A stretch of DNA of 64,000 bases from DHVE2 group archaeon (GCA_026993785.1 JALWRZ010000007.1:62001-126000), one strand, 5' to 3'; counted from the first letter of the stretch, positions 1 through 12,357 are shown. The notes: generated by a model not told the origin, from the letters alone. Numbers and translations are program-made.

Positions 1-424
1 GAAAGACTATAAGGGGATAAGTGGAGCTCCCTGCCTAACACATGGCTGCTCTAGATGCTGCCATAACACCGAGATGATGCTCACCCGTGAAGATGTTGAG
101 AGGATAGAGTCCCTGGGCTACCGAGATTTCTATTACGAGAGCGACGGGTTCCTTTATCTAAAAAATAAAAATGGAAAATGCGTTTTCTTGGGCGAGGATG
201 GAAAATGCAAAATTTACGAAGCTCGTCCCTACGGTTGCAGATTCTATCCCTATATCTACGATTACAAAAGGGATCAGATACTTCTGGATGATGATTGTCC
301 TTATGCGAATGAATTCTCACTTCAAAAACCACAGGCCCTGAAAAATTTAGTTTTCATGATACTTAAAGAAAGAGAAGAGAGAATAAAAAGAAGAATGAAG
401 AATATTAAGATAGAGCTTTCTTGA
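1..424 (+). CDS. YkgJ-family cysteine-cluster protein, 5' partial
   Basis: The reading frame is open from the window edge, so the N terminus is missing and the first visible codon starts at base 2. About 24 residues precede the first in-frame ATG at 74 and carry the cysteine cluster CLTHGCSRCC, followed by TEM and later CxFLGEDGKCKIYEARPYGCRFYP. This pattern of C(x5)C(x2)CC plus downstream C...C...CRFYP is typical of the YkgJ/CxxCxxCC family, thought to chelate zinc or iron; the biochemical role is unknown. The end is rich in Arg and Lys and overlaps the convergent membrane gene by 20 bases. Starting at the internal ATG would lose the metal cluster, so that start is wrong. Confidence 0.75.
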   Translation, partial: KDYKGISGAPCLTHGCSRCCHNTEMMLTREDVERIESLGYRDFYYESDGFLYLKNKNGKCVFLGEDGKCKIYEARPYGCRFYPYIYDYKRDQILLDDDCPYANEFSLQKPQALKNLVFMILKEREERIKRRMKNIKIELS

Positions 425-704
425 ATCTTCCCAGGGGATCGGTGAGCAACAGGGATAGCATCCAGAGGAAGAGCGCGAAGAGCACCAGTATCACACTCAA
501 AATCGCTGCGTTGGCCGAGAGATCAAAGAACTCCCCATCTTCTATATAGCCCATCAAATGGTCGGCGAATACCATAATAGCCGTGCCCCAGGAAATCAGC
601 GAAAGAAATTCAAGTTTGTAAAGCGATGAATTCGGTAAGATATACCACAGCACCGTGGAAATAATTGCCAGGAAGGTTATGGCTATGAGCCACATACCAA
701 TCAC
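405..704 (-). CDS. Small three-helix membrane protein, unknown function
   Basis: A 99-residue protein with about three hydrophobic segments (roughly residues 2-25, 34-50 and 66-88) and few charged residues except the Lys/Arg-rich C terminus. No family is recognised. Its start overlaps the end of the next membrane gene (701-1045) by four bases, an ATGA-type overlap, so the two are probably translated together and may form one membrane complex. It is convergent with the YkgJ-type gene and overlaps its end. Confidence 0.55.
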   Translation of the reverse strand: MIGMWLIAITFLAIISTVLWYILPNSSLYKLEFLSLISWGTAIMVFADHLMGYIEDGEFFDLSANAAILSVILVLFALFLWMLSLLLTDPLGRFKKALS

Positions 705-1045
705 TGCCTTACCGCGGCTCTACTCACAGCCTTCACTTTTAGTGTGTGGAGCTTCAGCAAAACTACCCACGTGAAGGTGACCAGCGCAGCCATAAGAGTT
801 CCATGGGTAGCCATCTCATGCAGCATAACCGCGGTATCGGCGGGATTTTTCATCGCGGTAAGAAATGGGGGCCAGGGGACTACCTCGCCATGCCATATAT
901 GCTCCAGAGCAAGAAGTGCTACGCCTCCCCAGAGCATGGTGTTTAGCCATTTGAGCTTCAGCTTCTCAGCTCTCTCTTTACCTATAAGCTTCGCCAGTAT
1001 CAGCGTAACGGTTCCTTCCATTCCAGGTACCAGGAAGCATGCCAT
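701..1045 (-). CDS. Small membrane protein, unknown function
   Basis: A 114-residue protein with two or three hydrophobic segments; the middle has a His-rich stretch (EHIWHGE and LHEMATHG) that could bind a metal or haem, which is only a guess. The start ATG at 1045 is preceded by GAGGTG five bases upstream, a good archaeal ribosome binding site. It is co-transcribed with the following membrane gene (405-704) and lies downstream of the sodium-pump decarboxylase operon, from which it is separated by about 80 bases of A/T-rich sequence that could hold its own promoter. Confidence 0.55.
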   Translation of the reverse strand: MACFLVPGMEGTVTLILAKLIGKERAEKLKLKWLNTMLWGGVALLALEHIWHGEVVPWPPFLTAMKNPADTAVMLHEMATHGTLMAALVTFTWVVLLKLHTLKVKAVSRAAVRQ

Positions 1046-1126
1046 ATCATCACCTCATGGGGTAATCTCGTAGCATTATAAAAATATTTTGTGTTAAAAA
1101 GTAACACTCATTTTAAAAAAGTGATA

Positions 1127-2236
1127 TTAAGTGAGGAAAGCTATGAATACCCCTGCTGCGATTGCTGAGCCAATCACACCGGCAACATTGGGACCCATAG
1201 CATGCATGAGCAGAAAGTTGCGCGGATTCTCTTTGACACCCATTCTCTGCACAACCCTCGCGCTCATGGGCACAGCACTAACTCCCGCGGCACCAATCAT
1301 TGGATTTATCTTTCCATGGGAAAGGACATAGAAGAGCTTTCCCAAGAGGACTCCTCCGGCGGTAGCAGTGGCGAAGGCAAATACACCAAGAAGCAATATT
1401 TCCACGGTTTGAAGAGTTAGGAACCTGTCTGCGGTCATCATATAACCTACACCTAATCCCAGGAAAATGGTTGCTATGTTTATCAGCTCATTCTGCACAG
1501 TCTTTGATAATCTCTCCGTGACCCCGCATTCCCTTAGGAGATTTCCAAACATCAGCATTCCCACGAGAGGGAGCGCAGTAGGCACCAAAAGACCTACGAC
1601 AATAGTTGTAACCACAGGAAAGAGTATTTTCTCCTTCTTGCTAACCTTCCTTAGGGGTTCCATTATAACATTTCTCTCCTTTTTTGTGGTAAGCGCTTTG
1701 ATTACCGGTGGCTGGATAATCGGCACAAGAGACATGTAGGAATAGGCAGCCACAGCAACGGCTCCCAGGATTTCAGGGGCAAGTTTTGTGGCGGTGTAAA
1801 TGGTGGTGGGGCCATCTGCGCCTCCAATTATCCCGATAGCTGCAGCCTGATTAACGTTGAATCCAAAGATGAGGGCTGCAAGCATGGCGCAGTATATTCC
1901 TATCTGAGCTGCTGCCCCAAGCAGAAAGGTTTTGGGATCCGCTAAAAGAGGTTCAAAATCTGTCATCGCTCCTATTCCTAAGAATATTATAAGAGGTATT
2001 GCTTCTGTACTTATGAGATACTTATAAACGAGATAAAGAAAGCCATGGGGCACATCTGTAATCCCGCTCAGGGGAAGATTCACTATTATGGCACTGAATC
2101 CTATGGGTACAAGAAGCAGAGGTTCCATCTTATATTTTATCCCCAGAACAACAAATATTCCACCAATTATTATCATCACTATTTCCTTCCAGTTGAGTGC
2201 GAATATCCCCATCAGGTTGGTAAAGATATCCCACAT
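1127..2236 (-). CDS. mmdB: Sodium-translocating decarboxylase, beta subunit
   Basis: Integral membrane subunit (369 residues) of a biotin-dependent sodium pump of the oxaloacetate/methylmalonyl-CoA/glutaconyl-CoA decarboxylase family. In this family the beta subunit decarboxylates carboxybiotin and couples this to Na+ export. The sequence shows about nine hydrophobic segments and the family signature [15 protein letters not shown] near residue 140, plus the polar GSAIAAG segment close to the C terminus. The methylmalonyl-CoA specificity is inferred from the operon, which holds methylmalonyl-CoA mutase and epimerase upstream. It begins seven bases after the biotin carrier gene, and is the last gene of the operon. 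Confidence 0.9.
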   Translation of the reverse strand: MWDIFTNLMGIFALNWKEIVMIIIGGIFVVLGIKYKMEPLLLVPIGFSAIIVNLPLSGITDVPHGFLYLVYKYLISTEAIPLIIFLGIGAMTDFEPLLADPKTFLLGAAAQIGIYCAMLAALIFGFNVNQAAAIGIIGGADGPTTIYTATKLAPEILGAVAVAAYSYMSLVPIIQPPVIKALTTKKERNVIMEPLRKVSKKEKILFPVVTTIVVGLLVPTALPLVGMLMFGNLLRECGVTERLSKTVQNELINIATIFLGLGVGYMMTADRFLTLQTVEILLLGVFAFATATAGGVLLGKLFYVLSHGKINPMIGAAGVSAVPMSARVVQRMGVKENPRNFLLMHAMGPNVAGVIGSAIAAGVFIAFLT

Positions 2237-2242
2237 GGCCTC

Positions 2243-2650
2243 TCACCCGATAACCAGGAGAGTATCTCCCCTGTTTACAGAATCTCCGGCATTCACCATT
2301 ATATCCTTCACCACACCGTCCACGGGTGCAACTATCTCATTTTCCATCTTCATAGCTTCAAGAATGAGTAGCACTTGACCTTTTTTCACTGCATCCCCTG
2401 TTTTTACCTTTATATCCAAAATCTTCCCTGGCATAGGTGCACTTACAACCCCTTCACCCTCTGCAACCTCAGACCTCTCGCTCCCTGCGGTTGTCACAGC
2501 AGGCTCTTTCACTTTCGCTCGCGGTACCGTTGCGACCTGAGGTGCAGAAGGTGCGTAAGATACCGTACTACCTTCACTTTCAAGCTCCTCGATTTCAACT
2601 ATGTACTCTTTACCATTCACTATTACCTTAAATTTTCTTCTCATTTCCAC
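2243..2650 (-). CDS. mmdC: Biotin carboxyl carrier subunit of the decarboxylase
   Basis: A 135-residue biotin carrier. The C-terminal about 70 residues form a biotinyl/lipoyl domain with the biotinylation site EAMKMENE (Lys near residue 100); the central part (about residues 28-60) is a flexible Ala/Pro/Val-rich linker, and the N terminus ([19 protein letters not shown]) is the usual start of decarboxylase gamma subunits. It carries CO2 from the carboxyltransferase to the membrane beta subunit. The start overlaps the end of the OadG-like gene by 10 bases. No biotin carboxylase is seen in the window, which fits a decarboxylase and not an acyl-CoA carboxylase. Confidence 0.92.
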   Translation of the reverse strand: MEMRRKFKVIVNGKEYIVEIEELESEGSTVSYAPSAPQVATVPRAKVKEPAVTTAGSERSEVAEGEGVVSAPMPGKILDIKVKTGDAVKKGQVLLILEAMKMENEIVAPVDGVVKDIMVNAGDSVNRGDTLLVIG

Positions 2651-3420
2651 CGCCTCATACTCTTCAATCTACCATAATACTTCCAAGGAGATGGTTTAAC
2701 ACTCACAATCCTAAATTTCCTGCCACCCAAATAATAGTTCAGGGCGGCCGTGATAGCAGCTACAACCTCACTATCTACCTTCCTCTTTTCAGGCCTTCTC
2801 TCAATCTTTTTCTCCCCTGCTTTTATCTTCTCTGCCACTTCTCTCTTCCTCTCTTTTTTCACACTAGGTTTCAGAAGGCACATCACCACTGCTAAAATAC
2901 CGAGAACAAGAAATACCACAGAAATACCCACACCGGTAAGAAGGGCACCCTCGCCCAATCCACCCTTTGCTTTTTCCACATGCACGGAACCCAGAGAAAC
3001 ACGCATTACACCGCCATAATCGTAAAGCACTATAAGAAATTCATCCGTGGCGTTGTAATTGCGCATAGAAAAGAACTCTATGGTATGGTCCCCATTACCT
3101 AGCGAGCGATGAATCACAGTATCGTTGCCCACAACAACCTTTATTCCCGAGAGAACCGTCTGAGGAGATATCTCTACGGTGAGATTGAACACCACTTTTG
3201 TTCCCTTTTCCAGGCTCCCGGTCAAATTGCCAATTGTGGATGCGAGGTAAATAACCCCATTCTCAAGCTCTATATTCATCACTTCGCCTTGCATCCAGTA
3301 AGTAGCATTATCCGCCTGGTAACTTACCCTATCCCAGGGGATTTCCGTGGAGGATGCCAATGAGCTCGCAGGAGAGAGAATAAGAGAGAGAAATATTAAT
3401 ACCATAATCCCCTTTTTCAT
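2641..3420 (-). CDS. OadG-like decarboxylase subunit with an extracellular domain
   Basis: A 259-residue protein with an N-terminal signal peptide (about 1-22), an extracellular part of about 130 residues with several N-glycosylation sequons, one transmembrane helix (about 158-183) and a basic cytoplasmic tail. The helix and the tail ([14 protein letters not shown] followed by [16 protein letters not shown]) resemble the delta/OadG subunit that anchors the biotin-dependent sodium pump. OadG proteins are usually under 100-130 residues, so the ectodomain is an extra. The gene lies between the carboxyltransferase and the biotin carrier, as expected. The OadG assignment rests on topology, tail motif and position; the function of the ectodomain is unknown. 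Confidence 0.7.
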   Translation of the reverse strand: MKKGIMVLIFLSLILSPASSLASSTEIPWDRVSYQADNATYWMQGEVMNIELENGVIYLASTIGNLTGSLEKGTKVVFNLTVEISPQTVLSGIKVVVGNDTVIHRSLGNGDHTIEFFSMRNYNATDEFLIVLYDYGGVMRVSLGSVHVEKAKGGLGEGALLTGVGISVVFLVLGILAVVMCLLKPSVKKERKREVAEKIKAGEKKIERRPEKRKVDSEVVAAITAALNYYLGGRKFRIVSVKPSPWKYYGRLKSMRRWK

Positions 3421-3428
3421 TCCATCAC

Positions 3429-4955
3429 CTACAGAGGGATGTTTCCGTGCTTTTTCATGGGTCTTTCCTCCCGCTTGTTCTGCAGCATCTCAAGAGCCTG
3501 GATTATCTTGGGTCTAGTCTCGTGGGGATAGATGACATCATCCACATATAGCCGAGAGGCTGCCACATAGGGATTTGCAAATTTGTCTCTGTATTCTTTT
3601 ATAAGTTCCTGTCTCCTTCTATCCGGATCTTCCGCTTCCTTTATCTCTTTGCGGAACACGATATTCACCGCACCTTCGGGACCCATGACCGCGATCTCCG
3701 CCGTGGGCCATGCATACACAATATCCGCACGAAGATGCTTGGAGCCCATGGCTATATATGAGCCTCCATAAGCCTTGCGAAGAATCACCGTAATCTTTGG
3801 CACCGTTGCCTCACTGTACGCATAGAGCAGCTTCGCCCCATGCCTTATTATCCCTCCATGTTCCTGCGCCACACCCGGCAGATAGCCCGGGACATCCATA
3901 AATGTGATTATGGGTATGTTGAATGCGTCGCAAAATCTAACAAATCTCGCGGCCTTATCGCTTGCATTGATATCCAAAACTCCCGCAAGCACCTTGGGTT
4001 GGTTGGCGACGATGCCCACGCTCCTTCCATTAAGTCTCGCAAACCCTATGACAATATTAGGTGCGTAATATGGTTGTAGCTCGAAGAATGTGTTGCGATC
4101 CATTACGCGGGTGATTACGTCCTTCACATCGTAGGATTTCTTGGGGTCCTCAGGTATAACGCTATCCAGGGAATAATCCATCCTATCAGGTGGATCTCCT
4201 GTGGGTACCGTTGGCGGGTCCTCCATGTTGTTTTGGGGAAGATAGCTCAGGAGAAGCTTAATAAGGCGTATGGCATCATCCTCATCCCTGGCCAGGAGAT
4301 GCGCGTTACCGCTCTTTTGATTATGAACAAGTCCTCCACCTAAACTCTCAAAATCCACCTCTTCGCCTGTCACGGCTTTAATGACCTGAGGGCCTGTGAT
4401 AAACATATAGGATTTTTTATCCACCATAATGACAAAATCCATAATAGCGGGAGAATAGACGGCACCTCCAGCGCAGGGGCCCATTATAACGGCGATCTGG
4501 GGAATCACCCCACTGGCTATAGTGTTGCGGAAAAATATTTCTCCATAGCCTTTTAGTGAGTCTACACCCTCCTGGATTCTAGCTCCCCCAGAATCGTTGA
4601 GCCCTATAACAGGCGCACCGTTCTCCATAGCGAGATCAAGCACCCTGCAAATCTTTTCGGCGTGCATCTCACCTAGGGAGCCCCCAAGAACCGTGAAATC
4701 TTGAGCGTAAACAAACACCAGGCGACCGTTGATGGTGCCATAACCTGTGACAACGCCATCACCGGGGAATCTCTTCTTATCCATTCCAAATTCAGTGGCA
4801 CGGGATTCCGCAAACATTCCTATCTCCACAAAGCTCCCAGGATCAAGGAGTTTCTCCAACCTTTCTCTTGCAGTCAGCTTTCCCTTCTCATGCTGCTTCT
4901 TTATCCGCTCTTCTCCGCCGCCTTCCAGAGCCTTCTTTCTCTTCTCTTCAAGCAT
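3429..4955 (-). CDS. mmdA: Methylmalonyl-CoA decarboxylase, carboxyltransferase (alpha) subunit
   Basis: A 508-residue carboxyltransferase of the acyl-CoA carboxylase beta family. It moves the carboxyl group from methylmalonyl-CoA to biotin and releases propionyl-CoA. Visible family features are the N-terminal [19 protein letters not shown], the oxyanion-forming glycines in [11 protein letters not shown] (about 118-128) and [12 protein letters not shown] (about 159-170), and the C-terminal half-site [12 protein letters not shown]. Decarboxylase and propionyl-CoA carboxylase subunits are closely related; the adjoining membrane beta subunit decides for the decarboxylase. I chose ATG 4955 over the GTG one codon upstream because a GGGGGA stretch sits seven bases before it. 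Confidence 0.9.
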   Translation of the reverse strand: MLEEKRKKALEGGGEERIKKQHEKGKLTARERLEKLLDPGSFVEIGMFAESRATEFGMDKKRFPGDGVVTGYGTINGRLVFVYAQDFTVLGGSLGEMHAEKICRVLDLAMENGAPVIGLNDSGGARIQEGVDSLKGYGEIFFRNTIASGVIPQIAVIMGPCAGGAVYSPAIMDFVIMVDKKSYMFITGPQVIKAVTGEEVDFESLGGGLVHNQKSGNAHLLARDEDDAIRLIKLLLSYLPQNNMEDPPTVPTGDPPDRMDYSLDSVIPEDPKKSYDVKDVITRVMDRNTFFELQPYYAPNIVIGFARLNGRSVGIVANQPKVLAGVLDINASDKAARFVRFCDAFNIPIITFMDVPGYLPGVAQEHGGIIRHGAKLLYAYSEATVPKITVILRKAYGGSYIAMGSKHLRADIVYAWPTAEIAVMGPEGAVNIVFRKEIKEAEDPDRRRQELIKEYRDKFANPYVAASRLYVDDVIYPHETRPKIIQALEMLQNKREERPMKKHGNIPL

Positions 4956-5034
4956 CACATATTCCCCCTTTAACGATTGTCGAATTCATCATCGCCCAAG
5001 AGTAGGGCAGTCCCCATATAATAACTTTTCGTCA

Positions 5035-6714
5035 TCAGATCACCGTGGGTGCACGATATTCGCCGTATATCTCCTTAAGCGATGCCACTATCTCGCCCAG
5101 AGTTGCATAGTTTTTCACACAGCGATAAATGTATGGCACTACATTATTTTTGTTATCCTCCTCCTTCTCGGCGATGCGCTTCAAAGCATCTAGAGCCTCC
5201 TCTACCTTCTTTTGATCCCTCTTCCTCTTTATCTCTCTAAGCCTTTTTATCTGTCTCTCTGCGACTTCTTCGCTTACCTTCATAATCTCAATGTTTATCT
5301 CTTCCTCCTTATCCACAAATTTGTTAACGCCCACCACCACGCGCTCACCGCTCTCTATCTCCATCTGAATCTTATAGGCGGAGTCTGCGATTTCCTTCTG
5401 TATGTAACCCCTCTCTATAGCCTCGCTCATTCCCCCCATTTCCTCAATCCTATCAATGTACCTCATTGCTTCCTCCTCAATCACATCGGTTAGCCACTCC
5501 ACATAATAGCTTCCACCAAGGGGGTCGATGGTATCTGCCACGCCGCTCTCATACGCGATTATCTGCTGCGTTCTGAGCGCAATCTCCACGCTCTTCTCTG
5601 TGGGAAGAGCCAATGCCTCATCGTAGGAATTGGTGTGAAGACTCTGTGTACCACCTAACACCGCTGCTAGGGCCTGAATAGTCACCCTTATTATATTATT
5701 CAGGGGCTGCTGTGCGGTAAGCGTTGAGCCCCCTGTTTGGGTATGAAACCTCAGTGTCCAGGAGCGCGGGTTCTTTGCATGGAAGCGTTCCTTCATTATT
5801 CTGGCCCACAGTCTTCTCGCCGCTCTAAATTTGGCGATTTCCTCAAAGAAATTGTTATGCGAGGCAAAAAAGAAGGATAGGCGCGGGGCAAATTTATCCA
5901 CGTCCACACCTCTCCTCGTTATCCATCGCACATACTCTATTCCATCGGCAAGGGTGAATGCTACCTCTTGCACGGCGGTGCTACCCGCCTCCCTTATATG
6001 ATATCCAGATATACTTATGGGGTTCCATCTGGGAATGTTTTCAGCACAGTAAATTATTGTGTCTGCCACCAGCCTCATGGATGGTTTCGGTGGAAATATA
6101 TACGTGCCCCTGGCAATGTATTCCTTCAAAATATCGTTCTGTATCGTTCCTCTCAACTCCTCACTCTTTGCACCCTGCTCCTCGCCCACAATCTGATACA
6201 TGGTTAGAAGAATCGCAGCCGTGGAGTTGATGGTCATGGAGGTGCTTATCTTATTAAGGGGTATCCCATCGAAGAGGATGCGCATATCCTCTATGGTATC
6301 TATGGCCACTCCCACCTTTCCAACTTCGCCAAGAGCCATGGGATCATCGGAATCGTAGCCCACCTGAGTTGGTAAATCAAAGGCCACGCTTAACCCCGTT
6401 TGTCCTTGCTCCAGCAGATACTTATATCTTTTGTTTGTCTCCTCCGCAGTGCCAAACCCTGCATATTGACGCATGGTCCATAGACGGCCACGATACATTG
6501 TGGGGTAAACGCCGCGGGTATAGGGATACTCTCCCGGAAATCCAAGTTTCTCCAGATAATCCCAGTCCTTAAGATGCTCCGGAGTGTACAGCCTCTCTAT
6601 TTCTCTTTCGAAATCCAGCATGAATTTCTTTCTCTCGGGTTTCTTCTCCAGAAACTTTCTGAGGGTTTCCGATTCCCATCTCTCTCGCTCCTTTATTATT
6701 CTCTCCACCTCCAT
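5035..6714 (-). CDS. mcmA: Methylmalonyl-CoA mutase, large catalytic subunit
   Basis: The TIM-barrel substrate-binding subunit (559 residues) of a split B12-dependent methylmalonyl-CoA mutase, which interconverts succinyl-CoA and (R)-methylmalonyl-CoA. Typical segments are [19 protein letters not shown] (about 78-96), the [14 protein letters not shown] segment, and [16 protein letters not shown] in the C-terminal half. The cobalamin domain is not in this chain and is encoded at 8015-8416, as in other archaea. The start follows the epimerase stop by two bases. A weak TATA-like stretch (about 5007-5017) lies in the 79-base gap after it, so the downstream pump genes may also have their own promoter. 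Confidence 0.95.
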   Translation of the reverse strand: MEVERIIKERERWESETLRKFLEKKPERKKFMLDFEREIERLYTPEHLKDWDYLEKLGFPGEYPYTRGVYPTMYRGRLWTMRQYAGFGTAEETNKRYKYLLEQGQTGLSVAFDLPTQVGYDSDDPMALGEVGKVGVAIDTIEDMRILFDGIPLNKISTSMTINSTAAILLTMYQIVGEEQGAKSEELRGTIQNDILKEYIARGTYIFPPKPSMRLVADTIIYCAENIPRWNPISISGYHIREAGSTAVQEVAFTLADGIEYVRWITRRGVDVDKFAPRLSFFFASHNNFFEEIAKFRAARRLWARIMKERFHAKNPRSWTLRFHTQTGGSTLTAQQPLNNIIRVTIQALAAVLGGTQSLHTNSYDEALALPTEKSVEIALRTQQIIAYESGVADTIDPLGGSYYVEWLTDVIEEEAMRYIDRIEEMGGMSEAIERGYIQKEIADSAYKIQMEIESGERVVVGVNKFVDKEEEINIEIMKVSEEVAERQIKRLREIKRKRDQKKVEEALDALKRIAEKEEDNKNNVVPYIYRCVKNYATLGEIVASLKEIYGEYRAPTVI

Positions 6715-6716
6715 GG

Positions 6717-7106
6717 CTATCCCTCCACCAGTTCAAGGAGCACCTTTGTGCTCTTGGGATGCACAAACGCAATCTTCTTTCCCCCGGCTCCGATTCTCGG
6801 CTCTTTATCTATCAACCTGTATCCCTTCTCTTCCAGCTCTCTCAGCACATCTTCAATATTCTCCACCTTAACTGCGAGGTGATGCAATCCCTCACCTCTC
6901 TTCTCCAAAAATTTGGAAATCGGGCTGTCCTCACTTAAAGGCTCCAGAATCTCAATTCTCGAATCACCAAGATGAATTATTCCCACCTTTACTTTCTGAT
7001 CTTCCACCACCTCGTACTCTATCTCAAATCCTAGGTCTCTCCATACCTTGCACCCTTCTTCAAGGTTCCGGACTGCTATGGCCACATGGTCTATGGCCTT
7101 AATCAT
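6717..7106 (-). CDS. mce: Methylmalonyl-CoA epimerase
   Basis: A 129-residue vicinal-oxygen-chelate (glyoxalase fold) protein. It epimerises the alpha carbon of methylmalonyl-CoA, linking the mutase (R form) and decarboxylase (S form). The sequence shows the two paired motifs of the fold: [14 protein letters not shown] at the N terminus with the metal His, [14 protein letters not shown] in the middle, and a C-terminal Glu in LLELVEG. The length is normal for the family. It overlaps the end of the meaB gene by eight bases and sits directly before the mutase gene. Confidence 0.93.
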   Translation of the reverse strand: MIKAIDHVAIAVRNLEEGCKVWRDLGFEIEYEVVEDQKVKVGIIHLGDSRIEILEPLSEDSPISKFLEKRGEGLHHLAVKVENIEDVLRELEEKGYRLIDKEPRIGAGGKKIAFVHPKSTKVLLELVEG

Positions 7107-8034
7107 CCTTCAACACCTCCTTCTTCATTTTCTCAAAAAGTTCTTCAATGGCCGTGTAATAATCCTTCTTGCATTCCGCAACCTCATCCACAACTTTTTC
7201 AAAATGGGGATTGTTCTTCAAAAATTTCAGAGCAAGCTCGTCAAGATGATCCATAAACATTGTGGTGAGAAGCCCTTTCACCTTCTCTCTGTAACGGCAA
7301 CTCTCTTTGCTCAGATGCTCCTTAATCTTTTCCACCAGAGGAACGACGGTGGCTCGATTGTATCCCACAGTTTTAATTATCGGTGGGGTCCATCCATCCC
7401 TCTTCTCCACATTATCTTTAAGATACGCCTCCGTGAGTTCAGCGCCATTCAGATCGCTCTTGTTTATCACGTATATATCCGCGGTTTCTAGTATTCCCGC
7501 TTTCATCATCTGAATATCGTCGCCCATATTGGGCATGAGAACCAGAACGGTGGTATGACAGATATGGCTCACTTCTACCGCTATTTGACCTGTTCCAACA
7601 GTTTCCACAATTATGTAATCCAATCCAGCCAAAGCCATGAGTTTTAGAATGTCCTTCACGCTCCTCGAAACCCCTTCAGGATTCTCTGCACAGCTCAAAC
7701 TGCGAATGAAAACCCGGGGATTTGTGGCATGTCTCTGCATCCTTATTCTATCTCCCAGAAGAGAGCCTCCCGTGAAGGGAGACCTTGGATCTACGAGAAT
7801 GACCCCTACCTTATTTCCCTCGGATGTGAGTATAGATAGAACTTGATCTATGAGTGTGCTCTTTCCAACTCCAGGCGGTCCTGTGAAGCATATTATCCTT
7901 CCCTTAACTGGACATGCAAATATTTTTTTGATGACCTTCTTTCTGACCCCCTCATCCTCCTCCATTAGAGTTATGAGTTTAGAGAGAGCAATCTCATCCC
8001 CATTACGAATCTTTTCAAGAAGAGTATCTATCAT
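7099..8034 (-). CDS. meaB: MeaB-type GTPase, mutase chaperone
   Basis: A 311-residue SIMIBI-class G protein of the MeaB/ArgK family. It gates loading of adenosylcobalamin into methylmalonyl-CoA mutase and protects the enzyme from inactivation. Visible are the P-loop GPPGVGKST (about 52-60), the [15 protein letters not shown] switch region, the VETVGTGQ segment and the NKSD guanine-specificity motif. The gene overlaps the end of the cobalamin-binding subunit by 20 bases and the start of the epimerase by eight bases, which ties it to mutase maturation. Confidence 0.94.
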   Translation of the reverse strand: MIDTLLEKIRNGDEIALSKLITLMEEDEGVRKKVIKKIFACPVKGRIICFTGPPGVGKSTLIDQVLSILTSEGNKVGVILVDPRSPFTGGSLLGDRIRMQRHATNPRVFIRSLSCAENPEGVSRSVKDILKLMALAGLDYIIVETVGTGQIAVEVSHICHTTVLVLMPNMGDDIQMMKAGILETADIYVINKSDLNGAELTEAYLKDNVEKRDGWTPPIIKTVGYNRATVVPLVEKIKEHLSKESCRYREKVKGLLTTMFMDHLDELALKFLKNNPHFEKVVDEVAECKKDYYTAIEELFEKMKKEVLKDD

Positions 8035-8416
8035 CTCCTATCATCTCCTTAACTTTCTCAACTATTTCTTTCAAGGAGCTTCCTGGGCCAAAGACCTCCT
8101 TTATGCCCATCTTCTTGAGAATTGGAACATCTGAGGGGGGGATAGTACCACCGCAGAAAACAGGAACATCGAGATTTTTTTCCTTCAGAAGTTCCATAAC
8201 CCTGCGGAAAAGAGGAATATGTGCACCCGATAGGCAGCTAAGCCCTATAAGCGATACATCCTCCTGGATGGCCGTGGCAACCACCTGCTCGGGACTCTGT
8301 CTTATACCCGTATAGATTACTTCGAAACCTGCATTTTTTAATGCCCTGGCGACAACTTTTGCACCTCTATCATGGCCGTCCAGACCTACCTTGGCTATGA
8401 GGATTCTTCTTCTCAT
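8015..8416 (-). CDS. Methylmalonyl-CoA mutase, cobalamin-binding small subunit
   Basis: A 133-residue Rossmann-like B12-binding domain with the DxHxxG motif as LDGHDRGAK (lower-ligand His near residue 17), followed by SxL and GG motifs (GLSCLSGAH and FCGGTIPPSD). It pairs with the large subunit at 5035-6714. I prefer ATG 8416 to the TTG one codon upstream. There is no Shine-Dalgarno sequence, but a TATA-like ACTTAAATTATT lies upstream, so the message that starts the whole propionate operon appears to be nearly leaderless. Confidence 0.93.
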   Translation of the reverse strand: MRRRILIAKVGLDGHDRGAKVVARALKNAGFEVIYTGIRQSPEQVVATAIQEDVSLIGLSCLSGAHIPLFRRVMELLKEKNLDVPVFCGGTIPPSDVPILKKMGIKEVFGPGSSLKEIVEKVKEMIGDDRYSS

Positions 8417-8490
8417 CAATACGATATCTCGTCTAATAATTTAAGTTTTTCGTTAAAAAAATAACGAGTTATGAAATAAATATTTCGGCA

Positions 8491-8790
8491 TCACCCCTCC
8501 AATCCCAGAATTTCGAAAAGATCCACGGCGTTGCTGCCATCCCATATTTTCCTTTCTCCCTTCTTTTCCGCTGTGAGGAGAAGATACCTGTTTTTCTGTT
8601 TTAGAGGGATTATGAAATATTCTTCGTAATCCTCTCCGTTGAAAAGCACAAGTTTCACCTTGTTCTCGCTCCTCTTCCCTGTTTCCGGGTCGAGATATTC
8701 ATATCTAACAAATCTGCCATAATCCACAAGGTTCCTTACCTCGATCTTTCCCTTCTTGGACCTTGTTAGAACCTCTTCAGGGTATTTCAT
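8491..8790 (-). CDS. Hypothetical protein, 99 residues
   Basis: A soluble, charged protein with alternating hydrophobic residues that suggest a mostly beta fold (EYLDPETGKRSENKVKLVLF and YFIIPLKQKNRYLLL). I do not recognise a family. It sits 30 bases after guaB on the same strand and has a plausible TATA box (AAGTTTTTAAGCC) in that gap, so it may be transcribed on its own or with guaB. Codon use resembles the neighbours. Confidence 0.6.
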   Translation of the reverse strand: MKYPEEVLTRSKKGKIEVRNLVDYGRFVRYEYLDPETGKRSENKVKLVLFNGEDYEEYFIIPLKQKNRYLLLTAEKKGERKIWDGSNAVDLFEILGLEG

Positions 8791-8820
8791 AAAAAATAAA
8801 AGGGTTCGAGGCTTAAAAAC

Positions 8821-10746
<1,926 letters not shown>

Positions 10747-10782
10747 AATGGGAGGAAAGTATATTCCTTTCCGGTGAGTGAA

Positions 10783-12357
10783 ATGAGGATAAGTACCGTG
10801 GAGCAGATGCATGAACTCGATAGAAGAGCCATAGAGAAGTATGGAATTGAGGATAAGCTGCTTATGGAAAACGCCGCCCATGCGGTTTATTTCGTGATTC
10901 TGAAGCATCTTGGTAATTTGAGAAATAAGAGATTTGTAACATTTGCAGGGCCTGGTAACAATGGGGGCGACGCCATAGCCGTCTCACGAAAATTGGTATC
11001 CAACGGAGCGAATCTCATGATTTATCTAATGAGTGATCCGGAGAAGTATAAAGGTGCGGCCCGAATGAACTATGAAATTGCAAGGAACATAGGTATTCCT
11101 ATGGAGAGGTTCCAGGGTGATAGCGCCATGGTAAGAATGAATGTGGATGCTGCGGATGCCATAATAGATGGGATATTCGGCACCGGCCTTTCAAGGGAGG
11201 TAAAGGGTAACTATGCAGAGGCAATTAAGATAATCAACGAAAGTGGCAAAACTGTATTCTCGGTGGATATACCTTCAGGAATTAATGGCAATACAGGCAA
11301 GGTTATGGGAATAGCGGTGAGGGCAAGCTATACAATCACCTTTGGATTGCCCAAGCTCGGCAATATTCTTTACCCTGGATTCGAGTATTGCGGTAAGCTA
11401 TACGTATCCCATATCTCTTTTCCACCGGAGAATTATGACGATCCACAGATTAAACTCTTGATAAATACCCCCGTACCTCTACCCCCAAGGAAGAAGGATG
11501 GGCATAAGGGTACATTTGGAGATGTGCTTTTCGTAGCGGGAGCAAAGAAATACTACGGAGCACCTTATTTCGCGGCTCTTTCTTTCTTGAAAGCCGGTGG
11601 TGGTTATTCCCGTTTAGCCACGGCAAAATCTGTGGTTCCCTTCATAGGCAGCGAGGGAAGAGAAATAGTATTTCATCCCCTCGAGGAGACAGAAGATGGA
11701 AGCATAAGCTATACAGCCAGAGAGGAGATACTTAAAATAGCGGAGGAAACGGATTTTGTGGTTCTTGGTCCCGGCACATCTTTGAATGATAGAACACAAA
11801 AACTAATTGTGGATCTTATACCACTCATAACCAAGCCCATACTGATAGATGGTGATGGATTAACGGCCCTCTCGAAGAACCTGGATGTTCTCAAGGAAAG
11901 AAAGAATTTTACCATACTCACCCCCCATCCAGGAGAGATGGCACGTCTCATGGGAGTAAGCGTTAAGGAAATCTTGGAAAGTAGGATAGAAGTAGCGAGG
12001 GAATTTGCAGTTAACTACGGGGTAATAGTTGTTCTCAAGGGAGCACATACTCAGATTGCTTTCCCCGACGGAAATGTTTATATCAACATGTCTGGAAATT
12101 CTGGTATGGCCACGGCAGGCTCGGGAGATGTACTTACCGGAACCATAGCGGCCATGTATACCCTGGGTCTAAAGATTCCCGATGCTGTCAGGATGGGTGT
12201 ATTTGTGCATGGCTTGGCAGGAGACATCGCCGCAGAGAATAAGGGAGAAGACGGAATAACTGCTAGGGATATAATGGAATCGCTACCTGAGGCTCTACGG
12301 AGGATAAGGGAGGAGTTTAAGGAAGTTTGCAAAAAATACGAAATTGAGTGGATATGA
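10783..12357 (+). CDS. nnrD: Bifunctional NAD(P)H-hydrate repair enzyme (NnrE/NnrD)
   Basis: A 524-residue fusion that repairs damaged NAD(P)HX. The N-terminal half is the YjeF/NnrE epimerase (GPGNNGGDAIAVSRKL about residue 50; VDIPSGINGNTG about 165-176). The C-terminal half is the ADP-dependent dehydratase of ribokinase fold (GHKGTFGDVLFVAG, LTPHPGEMARLMG, and the catalytic NSGMATAGSGDVLTG). ATG 10783 is chosen over GTG 10774 because GGTGA (10773-10777) sits five bases before it as a ribosome binding site. Its promoter abuts repeat copy A. The next gene overlaps its stop codon. Confidence 0.94.
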   Translation: MRISTVEQMHELDRRAIEKYGIEDKLLMENAAHAVYFVILKHLGNLRNKRFVTFAGPGNNGGDAIAVSRKLVSNGANLMIYLMSDPEKYKGAARMNYEIARNIGIPMERFQGDSAMVRMNVDAADAIIDGIFGTGLSREVKGNYAEAIKIINESGKTVFSVDIPSGINGNTGKVMGIAVRASYTITFGLPKLGNILYPGFEYCGKLYVSHISFPPENYDDPQIKLLINTPVPLPPRKKDGHKGTFGDVLFVAGAKKYYGAPYFAALSFLKAGGGYSRLATAKSVVPFIGSEGREIVFHPLEETEDGSISYTAREEILKIAEETDFVVLGPGTSLNDRTQKLIVDLIPLITKPILIDGDGLTALSKNLDVLKERKNFTILTPHPGEMARLMGVSVKEILESRIEVAREFAVNYGVIVVLKGAHTQIAFPDGNVYINMSGNSGMATAGSGDVLTGTIAAMYTLGLKIPDAVRMGVFVHGLAGDIAAENKGEDGITARDIMESLPEALRRIREEFKEVCKKYEIEWI

